A stretch of 64,000 nt of DNA from Litorimonas sp046250185. Lineage in GTDB: Bacteria; Pseudomonadota; Alphaproteobacteria; Caulobacterales; Maricaulaceae. Within the stretch, counting starts at the first letter, position 1. Every line of letters begins with the position of its first letter. The stretch is from NCBI RefSeq assembly GCF_046250185.1, contig NZ_CP176469.1; one strand, 5' to 3'. Shown here piece by piece: positions 1 to 9,694 of the stretch. The notes under the pieces were generated by a model, which saw only the letters and a list, made by a program, of their open reading frames with translations, ran no database searches and was not told the origin of the DNA. Made by a program: the position numbers and the translations under genes.

Positions 1-2
1 GG

Positions 3-80
3 TGGAAAGAGAAAAGAGAAGGCGAGTTGGTGCCTTATAGCAATATCGAGTTTAATCTTCTCAGCGCGAACAAGCGCTAG
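3..80 (+). CDS. 3' end of an unidentified gene (partial)
   Basis: An open frame enters from the left edge and ends in TAG at 78-80, giving a 25-residue tail ending SANKR. It is too short to identify. Its stop shares CTAG with the stop of trmFO on the other strand, the same 4-bp stop overlap seen at five other convergent pairs in this window. That is the main reason to believe it is the real end of a convergent gene rather than chance. Confidence 0.45.
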   Translation, partial: WKEKREGELVPYSNIEFNLLSANKR

Positions 81-1465
81 GCCCAAGCCCGAATATCCCG
101 TAAAGCGCGTTTCGCTAACAGACCCTTGCGGAAGCGTGTTTTGTCTTTCCCGCGCAGACGTTTGCCTTGCACACGCGGATAGGTAATGTCTTCCTCAAGT
201 GGCGGAAAGAGGCCGAAATTGACATTCATCGGTTGGAAAGTTGCCTTTGGCCCGCTCATAAATCCACCTGTGACGTGTTCGACCAAAGCCCCCAAAGCTG
301 TCGTTAGCGGTGGAGCTTCTTGCATTTGCCCAAGCGCTTGCATTGCCGCCATACGGCCCGTGATCAGGCCGAGGGCGGCGCTTTCAATATAACCTTCGAC
401 GCCCATAATCTGCCCTGCAAAACGAAGATCGGGACGCGAGGTAAGTTGCAACTGTTTGTTCAACAGTTTCGGTGAATTGATAAAGGTATTGCGGTGAATG
501 CCGCCAAGCCGTGCAAAGACTGCGTTCTCTAGCCCCGGTATTGTTTTGAAAATTTCCGCCTGTGCGCCGTATTTCATCTTTGTCTGAAATCCGACCATAT
601 TATAGAGCGTGCCGAGCGCGTTATCTTGGCGCAGTTGCACAATCGCATGGGCTTTCACGGTTGGGTTATGTGGATTGGTTAAGCCGACAGGCTTCATTGG
701 ACCCCACCGCAAGGTTTCCGCGCCGCGCTCCGCCATTACCTCAATCGGGAGGCAGCTCTCAAAATAGGGTGTGTCTTTTTCAAAGTCTTTAAATTCCGTT
801 TTTTCTGACGCAATCAACGCATCGATAAAGGCGCGATATTGGTCCTTGTCCAACGGGCAGTTGATATAGTCCGCGCCGTCGCCGCCAGGGCCTTTTTTAT
901 CATAGCGCGACTGCATCCAAGCAATGTCAAAATCAATACTGTCCTTGTAAACGATCGGGGCAATGGCATCGAAAAAAGCAAGGCTGTCTTCGCCTGTCTC
1001 TGCCAAAATCGCTTGCGCGAGCGACGGTGCGGTGAGGGGGCCAGTGGCGATAATCGTATTGCCCCATTCTCGCGGCGGCAGGCCTTTGACCTCGCCGTAT
1101 TCGACGGTCACCAGCGGGTGCTGTTGCAAGATCATGGTGACGGCCTCGGAGAACTGATCGCGGTCAACCGCAAGCGCGCCGCCCGCGGGCAGTTTCGTCA
1201 TATCGCCCATTCCAAGGATCAGGGAATTTGAGAGGCGCATTTCCTCATGCAGCACGCCCACGGCATTGCCATATTTGTCATCTGAACGGAAAGAATTGGA
1301 GCAAACAAGCTCTGCAAAGCCACCTGTTTCGTGCGCGTCCGTCATACGGTGTGGTCGCATTTCATGGAGGATCACAGGCACACCGCGCGAGACGCATTGC
1401 CAAGCCGCCTCTGACCCCGCCATGCCAGCGCCGATTATGTGAACAGGTTTGATGTCTTTGGTCAT
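77..1465 (-). CDS. trmFO: Methylenetetrahydrofolate-tRNA-(uracil-5-)-methyltransferase TrmFO
   Basis: Flavoprotein that makes m5U54 in the T-loop of tRNAs, using methylene-THF as carbon donor and FADH2 as reductant, in the cytosol. The N-terminus carries the FAD Rossmann motif IIGAGMAGSEAAW (about residues 10-22), followed by the family segment ELVCSNSFRSD. Length from the chosen ATG at 1465 is 462 residues, normal for the family. The frame is open for 44 more codons upstream, but that extension has no family features and would run into the divergent membrane gene's leader. The gene is convergent with the partial gene at the left edge. The call rests on full-length similarity to the GidA-related TrmFO family. 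Confidence 0.96.
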   Translation of the reverse strand: MTKDIKPVHIIGAGMAGSEAAWQCVSRGVPVILHEMRPHRMTDAHETGGFAELVCSNSFRSDDKYGNAVGVLHEEMRLSNSLILGMGDMTKLPAGGALAVDRDQFSEAVTMILQQHPLVTVEYGEVKGLPPREWGNTIIATGPLTAPSLAQAILAETGEDSLAFFDAIAPIVYKDSIDFDIAWMQSRYDKKGPGGDGADYINCPLDKDQYRAFIDALIASEKTEFKDFEKDTPYFESCLPIEVMAERGAETLRWGPMKPVGLTNPHNPTVKAHAIVQLRQDNALGTLYNMVGFQTKMKYGAQAEIFKTIPGLENAVFARLGGIHRNTFINSPKLLNKQLQLTSRPDLRFAGQIMGVEGYIESAALGLITGRMAAMQALGQMQEAPPLTTALGALVEHVTGGFMSGPKATFQPMNVNFGLFPPLEEDITYPRVQGKRLRGKDKTRFRKGLLAKRALRDIRAWA

Positions 1466-1566
1466 GCGCGTCGATCTAGGGCATGGAGCAAATTTGTAAA
1501 CCCGCCATTGCATCGACGTTGACAAGCGCGGCAATATTTCACAAGCCAAAAGACAAGGAGACTCTG

Positions 1567-2526
1567 ATGGAAATCGCACCAAGGCCACGTAAATCAAACT
1601 TCGATTTTGGCGCGGCAGTCTCGCAGTTATTCACAACACCAGGTGGGGCAGGGTGGGCGCTCAAGCTAATTCTTAGCACAGGGGCCGTTTTGGGGCTTTG
1701 CTATGTTCTTGGCATGTATTTGATTGCGACACCGTATTTAGGGTTCGTTGAGAATATGGATCAATTAGACACAAATCCAGAGGCGGTGTTATCCGGTTTT
1801 GGCGCGATGGCGCCTGGATATTTGCTGATGACGTTCGGCGCGCTATTGACTTTGGTAATGGGCGAAACGGCACTGCACTGTGCTGTGCTTCGCCAAGAGG
1901 ATACACCCGGTATTCCGCTGCGCTTTGGTCGGGATGAACTACGAGTTTTTGGGGCGTCGCTTGGGGTTTGGGTGTTTGCGTTCGTAGCGTTTTTCGTAAT
2001 CGTGTTGATCGGGGGGCTCTTCGGCGCAGCTCTAACGACCGTAGTGCCTGAGCTGGGCGTCGCGATTGTTATCATAGCCTATTTGGTGGGAACTATCGCT
2101 TGGCCATTTTTTGCAGTCCGCCTTTCGCCCGCTGCTGCGCTGACGGTTTATAATGAGAAAGCGCATTTGCTTGCGGGACGTCACATTAGCAAAGACCGCT
2201 TTTGGAGCTTGTTCCTTGCCTTCCTCGCTGTCGGGTTTGGCGGCTATATCGTCAACTCGATCATCAGCATGATCGGTATGACGGCGCTGATCGGAGATAG
2301 CAGTGTCTTTCTAGCCTCGGGCGGCGAACTGGGCTCTGGTAGCGGAAAAGATATTGCCAGCACGTTGCGGGAGAAATTCTCCAACCCGCTCATTGTGATC
2401 CTCGCCATCATTGGCGCTTTTATTTACAGCTGTGCCGTCGCGACGTGGTTGCTGACCATGGCAGGTATCGGGACGTATGCGGTAAAGTGGTGGGCTGACG
2501 ATGACGCGGCTTCGCCTTTTGATTAA
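1567..2526 (+). CDS. Polytopic inner-membrane protein of unknown function
   Basis: A 319-residue protein with about six hydrophobic segments (roughly residues 35-60, 80-105, 125-160, 165-185, 215-240 and 280-305). The motif VRLSPAAALTV in the middle resembles YciC-like or glycerophosphodiester phosphodiesterase membrane-domain families of alphaproteobacteria, a tentative resemblance only. The ATG at 1567 is chosen because AAGGAG lies 6 bases upstream; an earlier start at 1483 would have no good ribosome binding site. Divergent from trmFO and convergent with ssb. Substrate and function are unknown. Confidence 0.85.
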   Translation: MEIAPRPRKSNFDFGAAVSQLFTTPGGAGWALKLILSTGAVLGLCYVLGMYLIATPYLGFVENMDQLDTNPEAVLSGFGAMAPGYLLMTFGALLTLVMGETALHCAVLRQEDTPGIPLRFGRDELRVFGASLGVWVFAFVAFFVIVLIGGLFGAALTTVVPELGVAIVIIAYLVGTIAWPFFAVRLSPAAALTVYNEKAHLLAGRHISKDRFWSLFLAFLAVGFGGYIVNSIISMIGMTALIGDSSVFLASGGELGSGSGKDIASTLREKFSNPLIVILAIIGAFIYSCAVATWLLTMAGIGTYAVKWWADDDAASPFD

Positions 2527-2549
2527 CGCCAATAACCGCGCATAAAAAA

Positions 2550-2565
2550 GGGGCCGATTGGCCCC
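2550..2565. terminator. Hairpin terminator between the membrane gene and ssb
   Basis: GGGGCC and GGCCCC pair around the loop GATT. The plus strand has a run of six A before the stem, so on the minus strand the stem is followed by TTTTTT. It therefore best serves ssb, but may also slow plus-strand transcription. Confidence 0.75.
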
Positions 2566-2590
2566 CTAAATATTGGTTTGTGACGTAAGC

Positions 2591-3106
2591 CTAAAACGGG
2601 ATTTCATCATCTAGGTCAAAATTATCGGCTGGACCTTCCATGGCAGAGGCTGAGCGAGAGCCGCCTCCGCGATTGCCTTGGTCCATATTGCCGTAGCCGC
2701 CGCCGTCTTGATTATAGCCGCCTCCGCCGCCACGATTTCCACCGCCTTGACCGCCAGCGCTATCAAGCATGGTCAAATTCGTACCTGGTCCCTGCAAGAC
2801 GATCTCGGTCGTATATTTATCATTGCCGTCGCGGTCTTGCCATTTGCGAGTCTGGAGCTTGCCTTCGATGTAGAGCTTGGAGCCTTTTTTGACGTAGCGT
2901 TCAATGACGCCGACGAGGCCTTCACCAAAGACAGCGACGCGGTGCCACTCTGTTTTCTCTTTTTTCTCGCCCGATTGCTTATCGCGCCAGCTTTCTGACG
3001 TGGCGAGGGACAGGTTTGCGACCTTGCCACCATTGCCGAATGTGCGGATTTCGGGATCATTGCCGACATTCCCGACCAGAATTACCTTGTTGACTGAGCC
3101 AGCCAT
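2591..3106 (-). CDS. ssb: Single-stranded DNA-binding protein
   Basis: Binds and protects single-stranded DNA and recruits replication and repair proteins. Residues 1-112 form the OB fold (starting MAGSVNKVILVGNVG, with WHRV and GSKLYIEGKL). Residues about 118-160 are a glycine-rich flexible linker. The C-terminus is the acidic partner-binding tip DDEIPF. At 171 residues it is of normal size. It is divergent from uvrA with a LexA-type box between them, so SOS control of one or both genes is expected from the known arrangement in alphaproteobacteria. Confidence 0.98.
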   Translation of the reverse strand: MAGSVNKVILVGNVGNDPEIRTFGNGGKVANLSLATSESWRDKQSGEKKEKTEWHRVAVFGEGLVGVIERYVKKGSKLYIEGKLQTRKWQDRDGNDKYTTEIVLQGPGTNLTMLDSAGGQGGGNRGGGGGYNQDGGGYGNMDQGNRGGGSRSASAMEGPADNFDLDDEIPF

Positions 3107-3127
3107 AATTCACCTCTTGACCAATTT

Positions 3128-3142
3128 GTTCTTTATATGTTC
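3128..3142. promoter_or_regulatory. Alphaproteobacterial LexA (SOS) box
   Basis: The sequence GTTC-TTTATAT-GTTC matches exactly the GTTC-N7-GTTC operator described for LexA of alphaproteobacteria. It lies 22 bp upstream of the ssb start and about 130 bp upstream of the uvrA start. Binding is inferred, but both flanking genes are classical SOS targets. Confidence 0.85.
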
Positions 3143-3269
3143 TATTCTACTCACAGCGCAGATGCAAGTGCGAGTCTCACCCACTTGTTTTGAGGGGGGA
3201 GGCGTCCTAAGTCCATCGCATTGCGTAAGTAAGTCAGAGCTTTTCCACACTTCTTTGGGTTTCCCCTTC

Positions 3270-6122
3270 ATGGCCATGTTAAAAAATATCGAAGTTCGCG
3301 GCGCACGTGAGCATAATCTCAAAGGCGTCAATGTCGATTTGCCGCGCGATAAGCTGATCGTGATTACGGGTTTGTCGGGGTCGGGGAAGTCATCGCTGGC
3401 TTTTGATACGATTTATGCGGAGGGGCAGCGCCGTTATGTCGAGAGTTTGTCAGCCTATGCGCGTCAGTTCTTAGAGCTGCAGAGCAAGCCTGATGTCGAT
3501 AGCATTGAAGGGCTGTCGCCCGCGATTTCGATTGAACAGAAAACCACATCCAAGAACCCGCGCTCGACTGTGGGCACTGTGACAGAGATTTACGACTACA
3601 TGCGCCTGCTATGGGCGCGAGTCGGAATTCCTTATTCCCCCACCACGGGGCTGCCTATCACCAGCCAGACCGTTAGCCAGATGGTTGACAAAGTCATGGC
3701 ACTGCCCGCCGATACTAAGCTTTATATCCTCGCGCCTGTCGTGCGAGGCCGCAAAGGGGAGTTCAAAAAAGACTTCGCCGATTATATGAAGCAGGGCTTC
3801 CAACGCGCCAAGATCAATGGCGAGATTGTGCGGATCGAAGACGCGCCGGATTTGGATAAGAAATATAAGCACGACATCGATGTTGTCATTGATCGCGTCG
3901 TCGTGCGCGAAGGGCTAGAAACGCGCTTGGCGGAGAGTATCGAGCAAGCTTTGCGTCTGGCGGACGGCCTCGCTGTTGCGGAAAATGCGGACACACAAGA
4001 GCGCATGTTGTTCTCCGAGAAGTTCGCTTGCCCTGTTTCTGGCTTCACGATCAGCGAGATCGAGCCGCGGCTATTCTCATTCAACAACCCGCACGGTGCA
4101 TGTCCTGTCTGTGACGGGTTGGGCAAGGAGCTGAAATTCGATCCAAATCTCGTGATCCCTGACGATAGCCGCTCGCTCGCGGGCGGGGCGATTGCGGCAT
4201 GGCCCAATAAAACTAGCGGGCTTTACATGCAGACGATCAAAGCTCTGTCCAAGCATTACGGCTTTAAGGTCGATATGCCATTTGCGGAGTTGTCCGAAGG
4301 CGCGCAGAATGTCGTGCTTTACGGCACAGGCGGGCAAGCGATTGATTTTGTTTATCAAGATGACAAGCGCACTTATAAAACCAAGAAACCCTTTGAAGGC
4401 GTGATACCCAATCTTGAGCGTCGCTACCGCGAGACGGAAAGCACGTGGATGCGCGAGGAATTGGCGAAATATATGTCGGATGCGCAGTGCGATACGTGTG
4501 AAGGCAAACGTCTTCGCCCCGAAGCGCTTTGCGTCCGCGTCGCCGATATGGACATTTCAGTCACGGGTGAGATGAGCATCCGCGACGCACTTGCTCGGTT
4601 TGAAACGCTGGACGGTGAGCTAACGGAACAGCAAATGGAAATCGCTGTTCGTATTCTAAAAGAGATCAAAGATCGCTTACGTTTCCTTAATGCAGTGGGC
4701 TTGGACTACCTGACGCTGGGGCGAGGTTCGGGTTCGCTCTCAGGTGGGGAAAGCCAGCGTATTCGACTGGCGTCACAGATCGGGTCTGGCCTGACGGGCG
4801 TGCTATATGTCCTCGATGAACCGTCGATTGGTCTGCATCAGCGGGACAATGCCCGATTGTTGGAGACCTTGGAAAACCTGCGCGACCTTGGCAACACTGT
4901 AATCGTCGTTGAGCATGACGAAGACGCGATCCTCACCGCAGATTACGTTGTCGATATGGGCCCCAAAGCGGGCGTCCACGGCGGCGAAGTCGTGGCAAGC
5001 GGGACGCCTGATAAAATCAAGAAAACGAAGAAATCTTTGACCGGGCAATACCTCACGGGCAAAAAAGAAATCGCAGTTCCCAAAATTCGTCGTGAGAAAA
5101 CAGGCAAAGTTTTGACTGTCAAAGGCGCGCGCGGCAATAACTTGCAAAATGTCACAGCAGAGTTTCCGCTCGGCCTTATGACCTGTGTGACAGGCGTATC
5201 GGGCGGCGGGAAATCAACACTGACGATTGAGACGCTTTACAAAGGCGTCGCACGGCGCATCAACAAATCCACCGTGCAGCCTATGGCCCATGATAGTATT
5301 GAAGGCATCGAGCATTTGGACAAGGTCATCGATATTGACCAAAGCCCGATTGGGCGCACCCCGCGCTCTAACCCCGCGACCTATACGGGCGCTTTTACGC
5401 CCATCCGTGATTGGTTTGCAGGACTGCCAGAGGCGAAAACGCGCGGCTACAAACCTGGACGATTTAGTTTTAACGTCAAAGGCGGACGTTGCGAAGCTTG
5501 CCAAGGCGGGGGAGTAATCAAGATTGAAATGCACTTCCTTCCAGACGTCTATGTGACCTGCGACGTATGCAACGGCGCACGTTATAACCGCGAGACGCTA
5601 GAGATTAAATTCAAAGGTAAGTCGATCGCAGATGTCCTCGCTATGACGGTCGATGAGGGCGCTGACTTCTTTAAAGCTGTCCCGACGATCCGCGATAAAA
5701 TGGTGACGCTACAACGTGTTGGGCTGGGGTATCTGAAAGTCGGGCAGCAAGCGACAACGCTATCTGGCGGCGAGGCGCAACGGGTGAAACTCGCCAAAGA
5801 ACTGGCCAAGCGCGCAACAGGGCGGACGCTCTATATTTTAGATGAACCGACAACGGGTTTGCACTTTGAGGATGTCAATAAGCTACTAACCGTGCTGAAC
5901 GAGTTGGTGGGCAACGGCAATACGATGGTGATTATCGAGCATAACCTCGATGTCGTCAAAACCGCCGATTGGGTAATCGACATCGGTCCCGAAGGCGGAG
6001 ATGGTGGCGGCGAAATCGTAGCTGTCGGTACACCGGAAGACGTTGCAAAAGTCAAAGCCAGTTGGACAGGTCGCTACCTCAAACCAATGCTGGCGAAGCA
6101 TAAAAGCCGCAAAACGGCCTAG
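3270..6122 (+). CDS. uvrA: Excinuclease ABC subunit A
   Basis: Damage-recognition ATPase of nucleotide excision repair; acts with UvrB and UvrC. Two ABC ATPase modules are visible: Walker A GLSGSGKSS near residue 35 and GVSGGGKST in the second half, with two LSGGE signatures. Zinc-finger pairs are CPVC/CDTCEGK in the first half and CEACQGG/CDVCNGA in the second. Starting at the ATG at 3270 gives 950 residues, close to the usual 940; a second ATG at 3276 is equally possible. The upstream open frame to 2904 overlaps ssb and is not part of the protein. Likely SOS-controlled. Confidence 0.98.
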   Translation: MAMLKNIEVRGAREHNLKGVNVDLPRDKLIVITGLSGSGKSSLAFDTIYAEGQRRYVESLSAYARQFLELQSKPDVDSIEGLSPAISIEQKTTSKNPRSTVGTVTEIYDYMRLLWARVGIPYSPTTGLPITSQTVSQMVDKVMALPADTKLYILAPVVRGRKGEFKKDFADYMKQGFQRAKINGEIVRIEDAPDLDKKYKHDIDVVIDRVVVREGLETRLAESIEQALRLADGLAVAENADTQERMLFSEKFACPVSGFTISEIEPRLFSFNNPHGACPVCDGLGKELKFDPNLVIPDDSRSLAGGAIAAWPNKTSGLYMQTIKALSKHYGFKVDMPFAELSEGAQNVVLYGTGGQAIDFVYQDDKRTYKTKKPFEGVIPNLERRYRETESTWMREELAKYMSDAQCDTCEGKRLRPEALCVRVADMDISVTGEMSIRDALARFETLDGELTEQQMEIAVRILKEIKDRLRFLNAVGLDYLTLGRGSGSLSGGESQRIRLASQIGSGLTGVLYVLDEPSIGLHQRDNARLLETLENLRDLGNTVIVVEHDEDAILTADYVVDMGPKAGVHGGEVVASGTPDKIKKTKKSLTGQYLTGKKEIAVPKIRREKTGKVLTVKGARGNNLQNVTAEFPLGLMTCVTGVSGGGKSTLTIETLYKGVARRINKSTVQPMAHDSIEGIEHLDKVIDIDQSPIGRTPRSNPATYTGAFTPIRDWFAGLPEAKTRGYKPGRFSFNVKGGRCEACQGGGVIKIEMHFLPDVYVTCDVCNGARYNRETLEIKFKGKSIADVLAMTVDEGADFFKAVPTIRDKMVTLQRVGLGYLKVGQQATTLSGGEAQRVKLAKELAKRATGRTLYILDEPTTGLHFEDVNKLLTVLNELVGNGNTMVIIEHNLDVVKTADWVIDIGPEGGDGGGEIVAVGTPEDVAKVKASWTGRYLKPMLAKHKSRKTA

Positions 6123-6125
6123 CGT

Positions 6126-7229
6126 TTAAAATATCATATCACCATTATTGTCTGTGAGCATGTAGCGAAGGGTGACAATTAAATCTTCGCGATCACTGTC
6201 GGTTTCATCCGCGGTGCGCGGCGTATATTGCCATTTTTCAATCGCTTTTAAGGACGACGAGTCATAAATATCTTTAGGCCAAGATACTAAAATCTGTGTG
6301 TTAGTTGGCTTACCCGCATCGTCGAGGTCAAATTGAACAATCGAATAGCCTGATGTGTAGGCTTTACGCGGCATTTTCGGCGCTTCTCGTTTTACAGGCT
6401 TCAGCGACTCATTGCGGTCTTTGTCATAAGGCCAGCACTTGCACAGACCTTGTTGTTCGGCCTCCGCCAATTTGCCCTCATCTTTGAGACGACTCCGCAT
6501 ATGCGACCAGCGCCCCAAAGCTCTGGCGGCAATCGGGTGATCTTCTGGCGCAACCCCGTCAATCGCTTCCATGACTTTTTGGTAGCTCAGCGCGGCTTCG
6601 ACCGTTTCGTCTTCGGCTTCCATGCCGTAACCCGCATAAAGATTGGCGAGAATTGGGTAAGCGGACACGATGTCGTCACTGGCAGCCTCAAAAGCCGCCA
6701 ACGCTCCCTTTGCATATTTTTTCGTTTGTCGGTGATTGCCTTTACGCGCGTGATATTGCGACATCAGCGTCATGGCTTCGCCGTATAATGTTGTCTCTGT
6801 CAGCGCATTTTCGTCAGCATATTTCACGACATTTTTTGCCGCCTTGTAAGAATCGCTGAATTTTTCATCGAAGGCATAGAGTGTGGCTTTGGCGACACCG
6901 CGTTGAATGAAAATGTCGCCAGCCTGATCACCATATCCCGCCACCAATTCCATACTGCGGTCATAGGCTTCGTATTGGGCTTTGCGATATTTCTTACTTT
7001 TGATGTCAGCAAAGTTTTGCGCCAAGTCGCCTGTAGTTTTGCTGTCGCCCATCAATTCTTCAGCTTTTTGCCAAGCCTCATAAGCGTATTGGGCGGCGAG
7101 GGCGGCATCACCGGCTTCAAACGCTGCACGATATTGCTTATAGGGTTTTAAGACCTCTGGCGGGGTTTTCGCAAAGGCAGGACTGACCAAGCAGGTTGCT
7201 AAGGTAAGTCCAACAAAAAATCGTTTCAT
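6126..7229 (-). CDS. Secreted protein with C-terminal TonB-like domain
   Basis: A 367-residue protein. It begins MKRFFVGLTLATCLVSPAFA, a clear signal peptide, and the ATG at 7229 has GGAAGAG upstream. The body (about 25-260) is alpha-helical and TPR-like with many Ala, Tyr and Glu. The last ~90 residues (YSIVQFDLDDAGKPTN ... KAIEKWQYTPR) look like a TonB C-terminal domain of the energy-transducer type. There is no membrane anchor besides the signal, so it is probably periplasmic. Only 3 bp separate its stop from that of uvrA. The partner is unknown. Confidence 0.85.
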   Translation of the reverse strand: MKRFFVGLTLATCLVSPAFAKTPPEVLKPYKQYRAAFEAGDAALAAQYAYEAWQKAEELMGDSKTTGDLAQNFADIKSKKYRKAQYEAYDRSMELVAGYGDQAGDIFIQRGVAKATLYAFDEKFSDSYKAAKNVVKYADENALTETTLYGEAMTLMSQYHARKGNHRQTKKYAKGALAAFEAASDDIVSAYPILANLYAGYGMEAEDETVEAALSYQKVMEAIDGVAPEDHPIAARALGRWSHMRSRLKDEGKLAEAEQQGLCKCWPYDKDRNESLKPVKREAPKMPRKAYTSGYSIVQFDLDDAGKPTNTQILVSWPKDIYDSSSLKAIEKWQYTPRTADETDSDREDLIVTLRYMLTDNNGDMIF

Positions 7230-7407
7230 ATCTCTTCCCCCAAACACAATGCTTTTACCCGTATAACTATCACCAACCTTATTCAAGGGGAGGTTGTGTC
7301 GCTTTGAGTTGCCTTTCTCTCCAATTTGTAACGCGACAATCTGTCATTGCCATTTTTGCGCCTCACTTTCTTGTGATATGGTTACAACATAACACAAGGG
7401 TGATATT

Positions 7408-8316
7408 TTGCGGGCAACTTCCCCTCAGACACGAAAAGCGCCAAAACAAGTGACGCAAATGAAGGCGGGCTTTAGCTGGGGCAAAGCGCTGCTGGCAGAT
7501 CCGCGGCATTACCAAATTGGTGTCCTAAGCTCTCTTATTTTGGTTGGTATTTTTGTCTACGCGTTTCAGCTCCCGTGGTGGCATGCGGCAGGGACGATTG
7601 GGTCGACGCTCGTTACGCAAGCGGTGGCTGATAAGATCGTCGGGCGCAGGTTTGATGCGCGCAGTCCTTTGATTTCTGCGCTGTCTCTCACACTTCTCTT
7701 GCGCACAGGATCAGTCACGCTGTCGATAGCGGCGGGCGTTATTGCTGTGGCTTCTAAATATCTCATTCGCTGGCGCGGGAAGCATATTTTCAATCCTGCA
7801 AACTTCGGCCTTGTGATTGTTAGCCTGCTTTTCGGTGCCGCTTGGATTTCCCCAGGGCAGTGGGGGGCGGCCCCGATCTTCGCGATAGCTTTGCTGGGCC
7901 TCGGCGGAATTGTGACAGGCAAAGCCAAGCGCTGGGATGTGTCGCTTGCGCTTCTGGGCAGCTATGCAACTCTGATTTTTGCGCGAGCCATTTGGCTCGG
8001 TGATCCGCTGTCCATTCCTGTGCATCAGATGCAAAGCGGAGCGTTGCTGATCTTTGCCTTCTTTATGATTTCTGATCCCAAGACGACACCCGATAGTCGT
8101 ATGGGGCGTGTGTTTTATGCTATGCTCGTCGCGAGTATTGGCTTCACCATTCAATTTGGCCTTTACAATAGCGCAGGCATTATCCTCGCACTGATCTTGA
8201 CCGCGCCGCTCATGCCGCTCTTTGACCGTTTCTTCCCCGCAGGCCGCTATCACTGGCCGCAATTCTTTCCCACCCCAACAGGAGTCTCCCATGACATTCA
8301 AACACCTGCTGAGTAG
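7408..8316 (+). CDS. Orphan RnfD/NqrB-like membrane protein
   Basis: A 302-residue polytopic membrane protein with about eight hydrophobic segments and the family sequences GKHIFNPANFG (middle) and MISDPKTTPDSRMGR (near residue 220) that mark the NQR2/RnfD/RnfE family. I do not see the SGAT-type threonine that carries covalent FMN in NqrB or RnfD. No other rnf or nqr genes are nearby. The start is taken as TTG at 7408 with AAGGG 7 bases upstream; an in-frame ATG lies at 7459. The 3' end overlaps the DUF2330 gene by 26 bp, so the two are co-translated. Confidence 0.88.
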   Translation: MRATSPQTRKAPKQVTQMKAGFSWGKALLADPRHYQIGVLSSLILVGIFVYAFQLPWWHAAGTIGSTLVTQAVADKIVGRRFDARSPLISALSLTLLLRTGSVTLSIAAGVIAVASKYLIRWRGKHIFNPANFGLVIVSLLFGAAWISPGQWGAAPIFAIALLGLGGIVTGKAKRWDVSLALLGSYATLIFARAIWLGDPLSIPVHQMQSGALLIFAFFMISDPKTTPDSRMGRVFYAMLVASIGFTIQFGLYNSAGIILALILTAPLMPLFDRFFPAGRYHWPQFFPTPTGVSHDIQTPAE

Positions 8317-9694
8317 CGCCGTTGCGCTCTCCACATTCGCTGTCGCTGGTTCAGCCAATGCTTTTTGCGGATTTTATGTGGCAAAGGCCGACACAGACTT
8401 GTTCAACAAATCCTCCAAAGTCGCGATGGTGCGGGACGGGGACCGTACGGTCATCACGATGGCGAATGATTACATCGGCGACCCGACAGAATTTGCGATG
8501 GTTATCCCCGTGCCGACGGTGATTAAGAAAGAACAGGTACATATCTCTGACGCGTCTTTGTTAGATCATTTGGACGCCTACACGGCGCCGCGATTGGTAG
8601 AATATTTCGATGACAATCCGTGTAACCGCGTAATGTATGAAAAGATGATGCGGTCTAGCGGTCCAATGGTGGCGCCTGTAGCAGAGAGCGCGATGGAAGC
8701 AGATGCCCTCGGCGTGACAATCGAAGAGAGCTTCTCCGTCGGCGAGTATGACATCCTCATCCTCTCCGCCAAAGAGAGCGACGGCTTACAAAAATGGTTG
8801 TCGAGCAATGGTTATAAAGTCCCGAAAAAGGCTGAGCGAACTCTAGGAAGCTACATCAAACAAGACATGAAATTCTTTGTCGCAAAGGTGAATTTAGAAG
8901 AAAAAGCCAAACAGGGCGGCGAGATGTTGCGCCCGATTGCAGTCGCATTTGAGAGCCCGAAATTCATGCTGCCCATCCGCCTTGGCACCGTTAACGCAGA
9001 CGGCGATCAGGATATGTTCGTCTACACGCTGACCAAGGGCGGGCAGGTGGAAACCACCAATTACCGCACGCAGAAAATCCCGAGTGACAAAGAGTTGCCG
9101 ATCTTCATCAAAGACGAAGAGGTGTTCGGTGAGTTCTATAAAGACATGTATAAAACGGCGGCCAATCGCGAGGGCGGACATGGTGTGTTCATGGAGTATG
9201 CGTGGGACATGAATTGGTGCGACCCCTGTGCGGCCGATCCTCTCTCTGACGATCAGCTAAGAGAACTCGGCGTTTTCTGGCTGGATGATGTGAAGGGCCG
9301 TCCGCAAAAGCCCGGGCAGATGCCGCGCCGTCGCGTCATGCCGAGCCCGGCCAAAGACGTGTTCGTGACGCGCTTGCATGTCCGCTATGACGCGGAAAGC
9401 TTCCCAGAAGATTTGAAGTTTAAAACCACGGGCAATAAGCAGAATTTCCAAGGCCGCTACATCCTTCGCCACGCCTTTGACGGGGAGATGGAATGTCCCG
9501 AGGCTGCCGACTATAAGCGTGAAGTCAACAAGCGCAAAGAGACCGAAATCAAGACACTGGCAAACCTCACAGGCTGGGACACGAAATACATTCGCGCCAA
9601 GATCAAGGAAAGCGGCAAGGGGGAGATGTTTGATATAGACGAGCCTAAAAAAGACTATGACTGGTGGAATAAAATTTGGCCCGGCGATGACTAA
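8291..9694 (+). CDS. DUF2330 secreted protein
   Basis: A 467-residue protein with a signal peptide (MTFKHLLSSAVALSTFAVAGSA up to about residue 23, with mature Cys soon after). The mature N-terminus FCGFYVAKADTDLFNKSSKV and the segment FAMVIPVP are typical of DUF2330. There are paired Cys further on (WCDPCA) and no C-terminal membrane helix. AGGAG lies just upstream of the ATG at 8291. It overlaps the RnfD-like gene, and the pairing suggests a membrane redox or ion module with a periplasmic partner. Its biochemical role is unknown. Confidence 0.88.
   Translation: MTFKHLLSSAVALSTFAVAGSANAFCGFYVAKADTDLFNKSSKVAMVRDGDRTVITMANDYIGDPTEFAMVIPVPTVIKKEQVHISDASLLDHLDAYTAPRLVEYFDDNPCNRVMYEKMMRSSGPMVAPVAESAMEADALGVTIEESFSVGEYDILILSAKESDGLQKWLSSNGYKVPKKAERTLGSYIKQDMKFFVAKVNLEEKAKQGGEMLRPIAVAFESPKFMLPIRLGTVNADGDQDMFVYTLTKGGQVETTNYRTQKIPSDKELPIFIKDEEVFGEFYKDMYKTAANREGGHGVFMEYAWDMNWCDPCAADPLSDDQLRELGVFWLDDVKGRPQKPGQMPRRRVMPSPAKDVFVTRLHVRYDAESFPEDLKFKTTGNKQNFQGRYILRHAFDGEMECPEAADYKREVNKRKETEIKTLANLTGWDTKYIRAKIKESGKGEMFDIDEPKKDYDWWNKIWPGDD

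Noticed and set aside
2904..3269. Upstream extension of uvrA into ssb
   Set aside because: The frame overlaps ssb and the LexA box; family alignment starts at 3270 or 3276.
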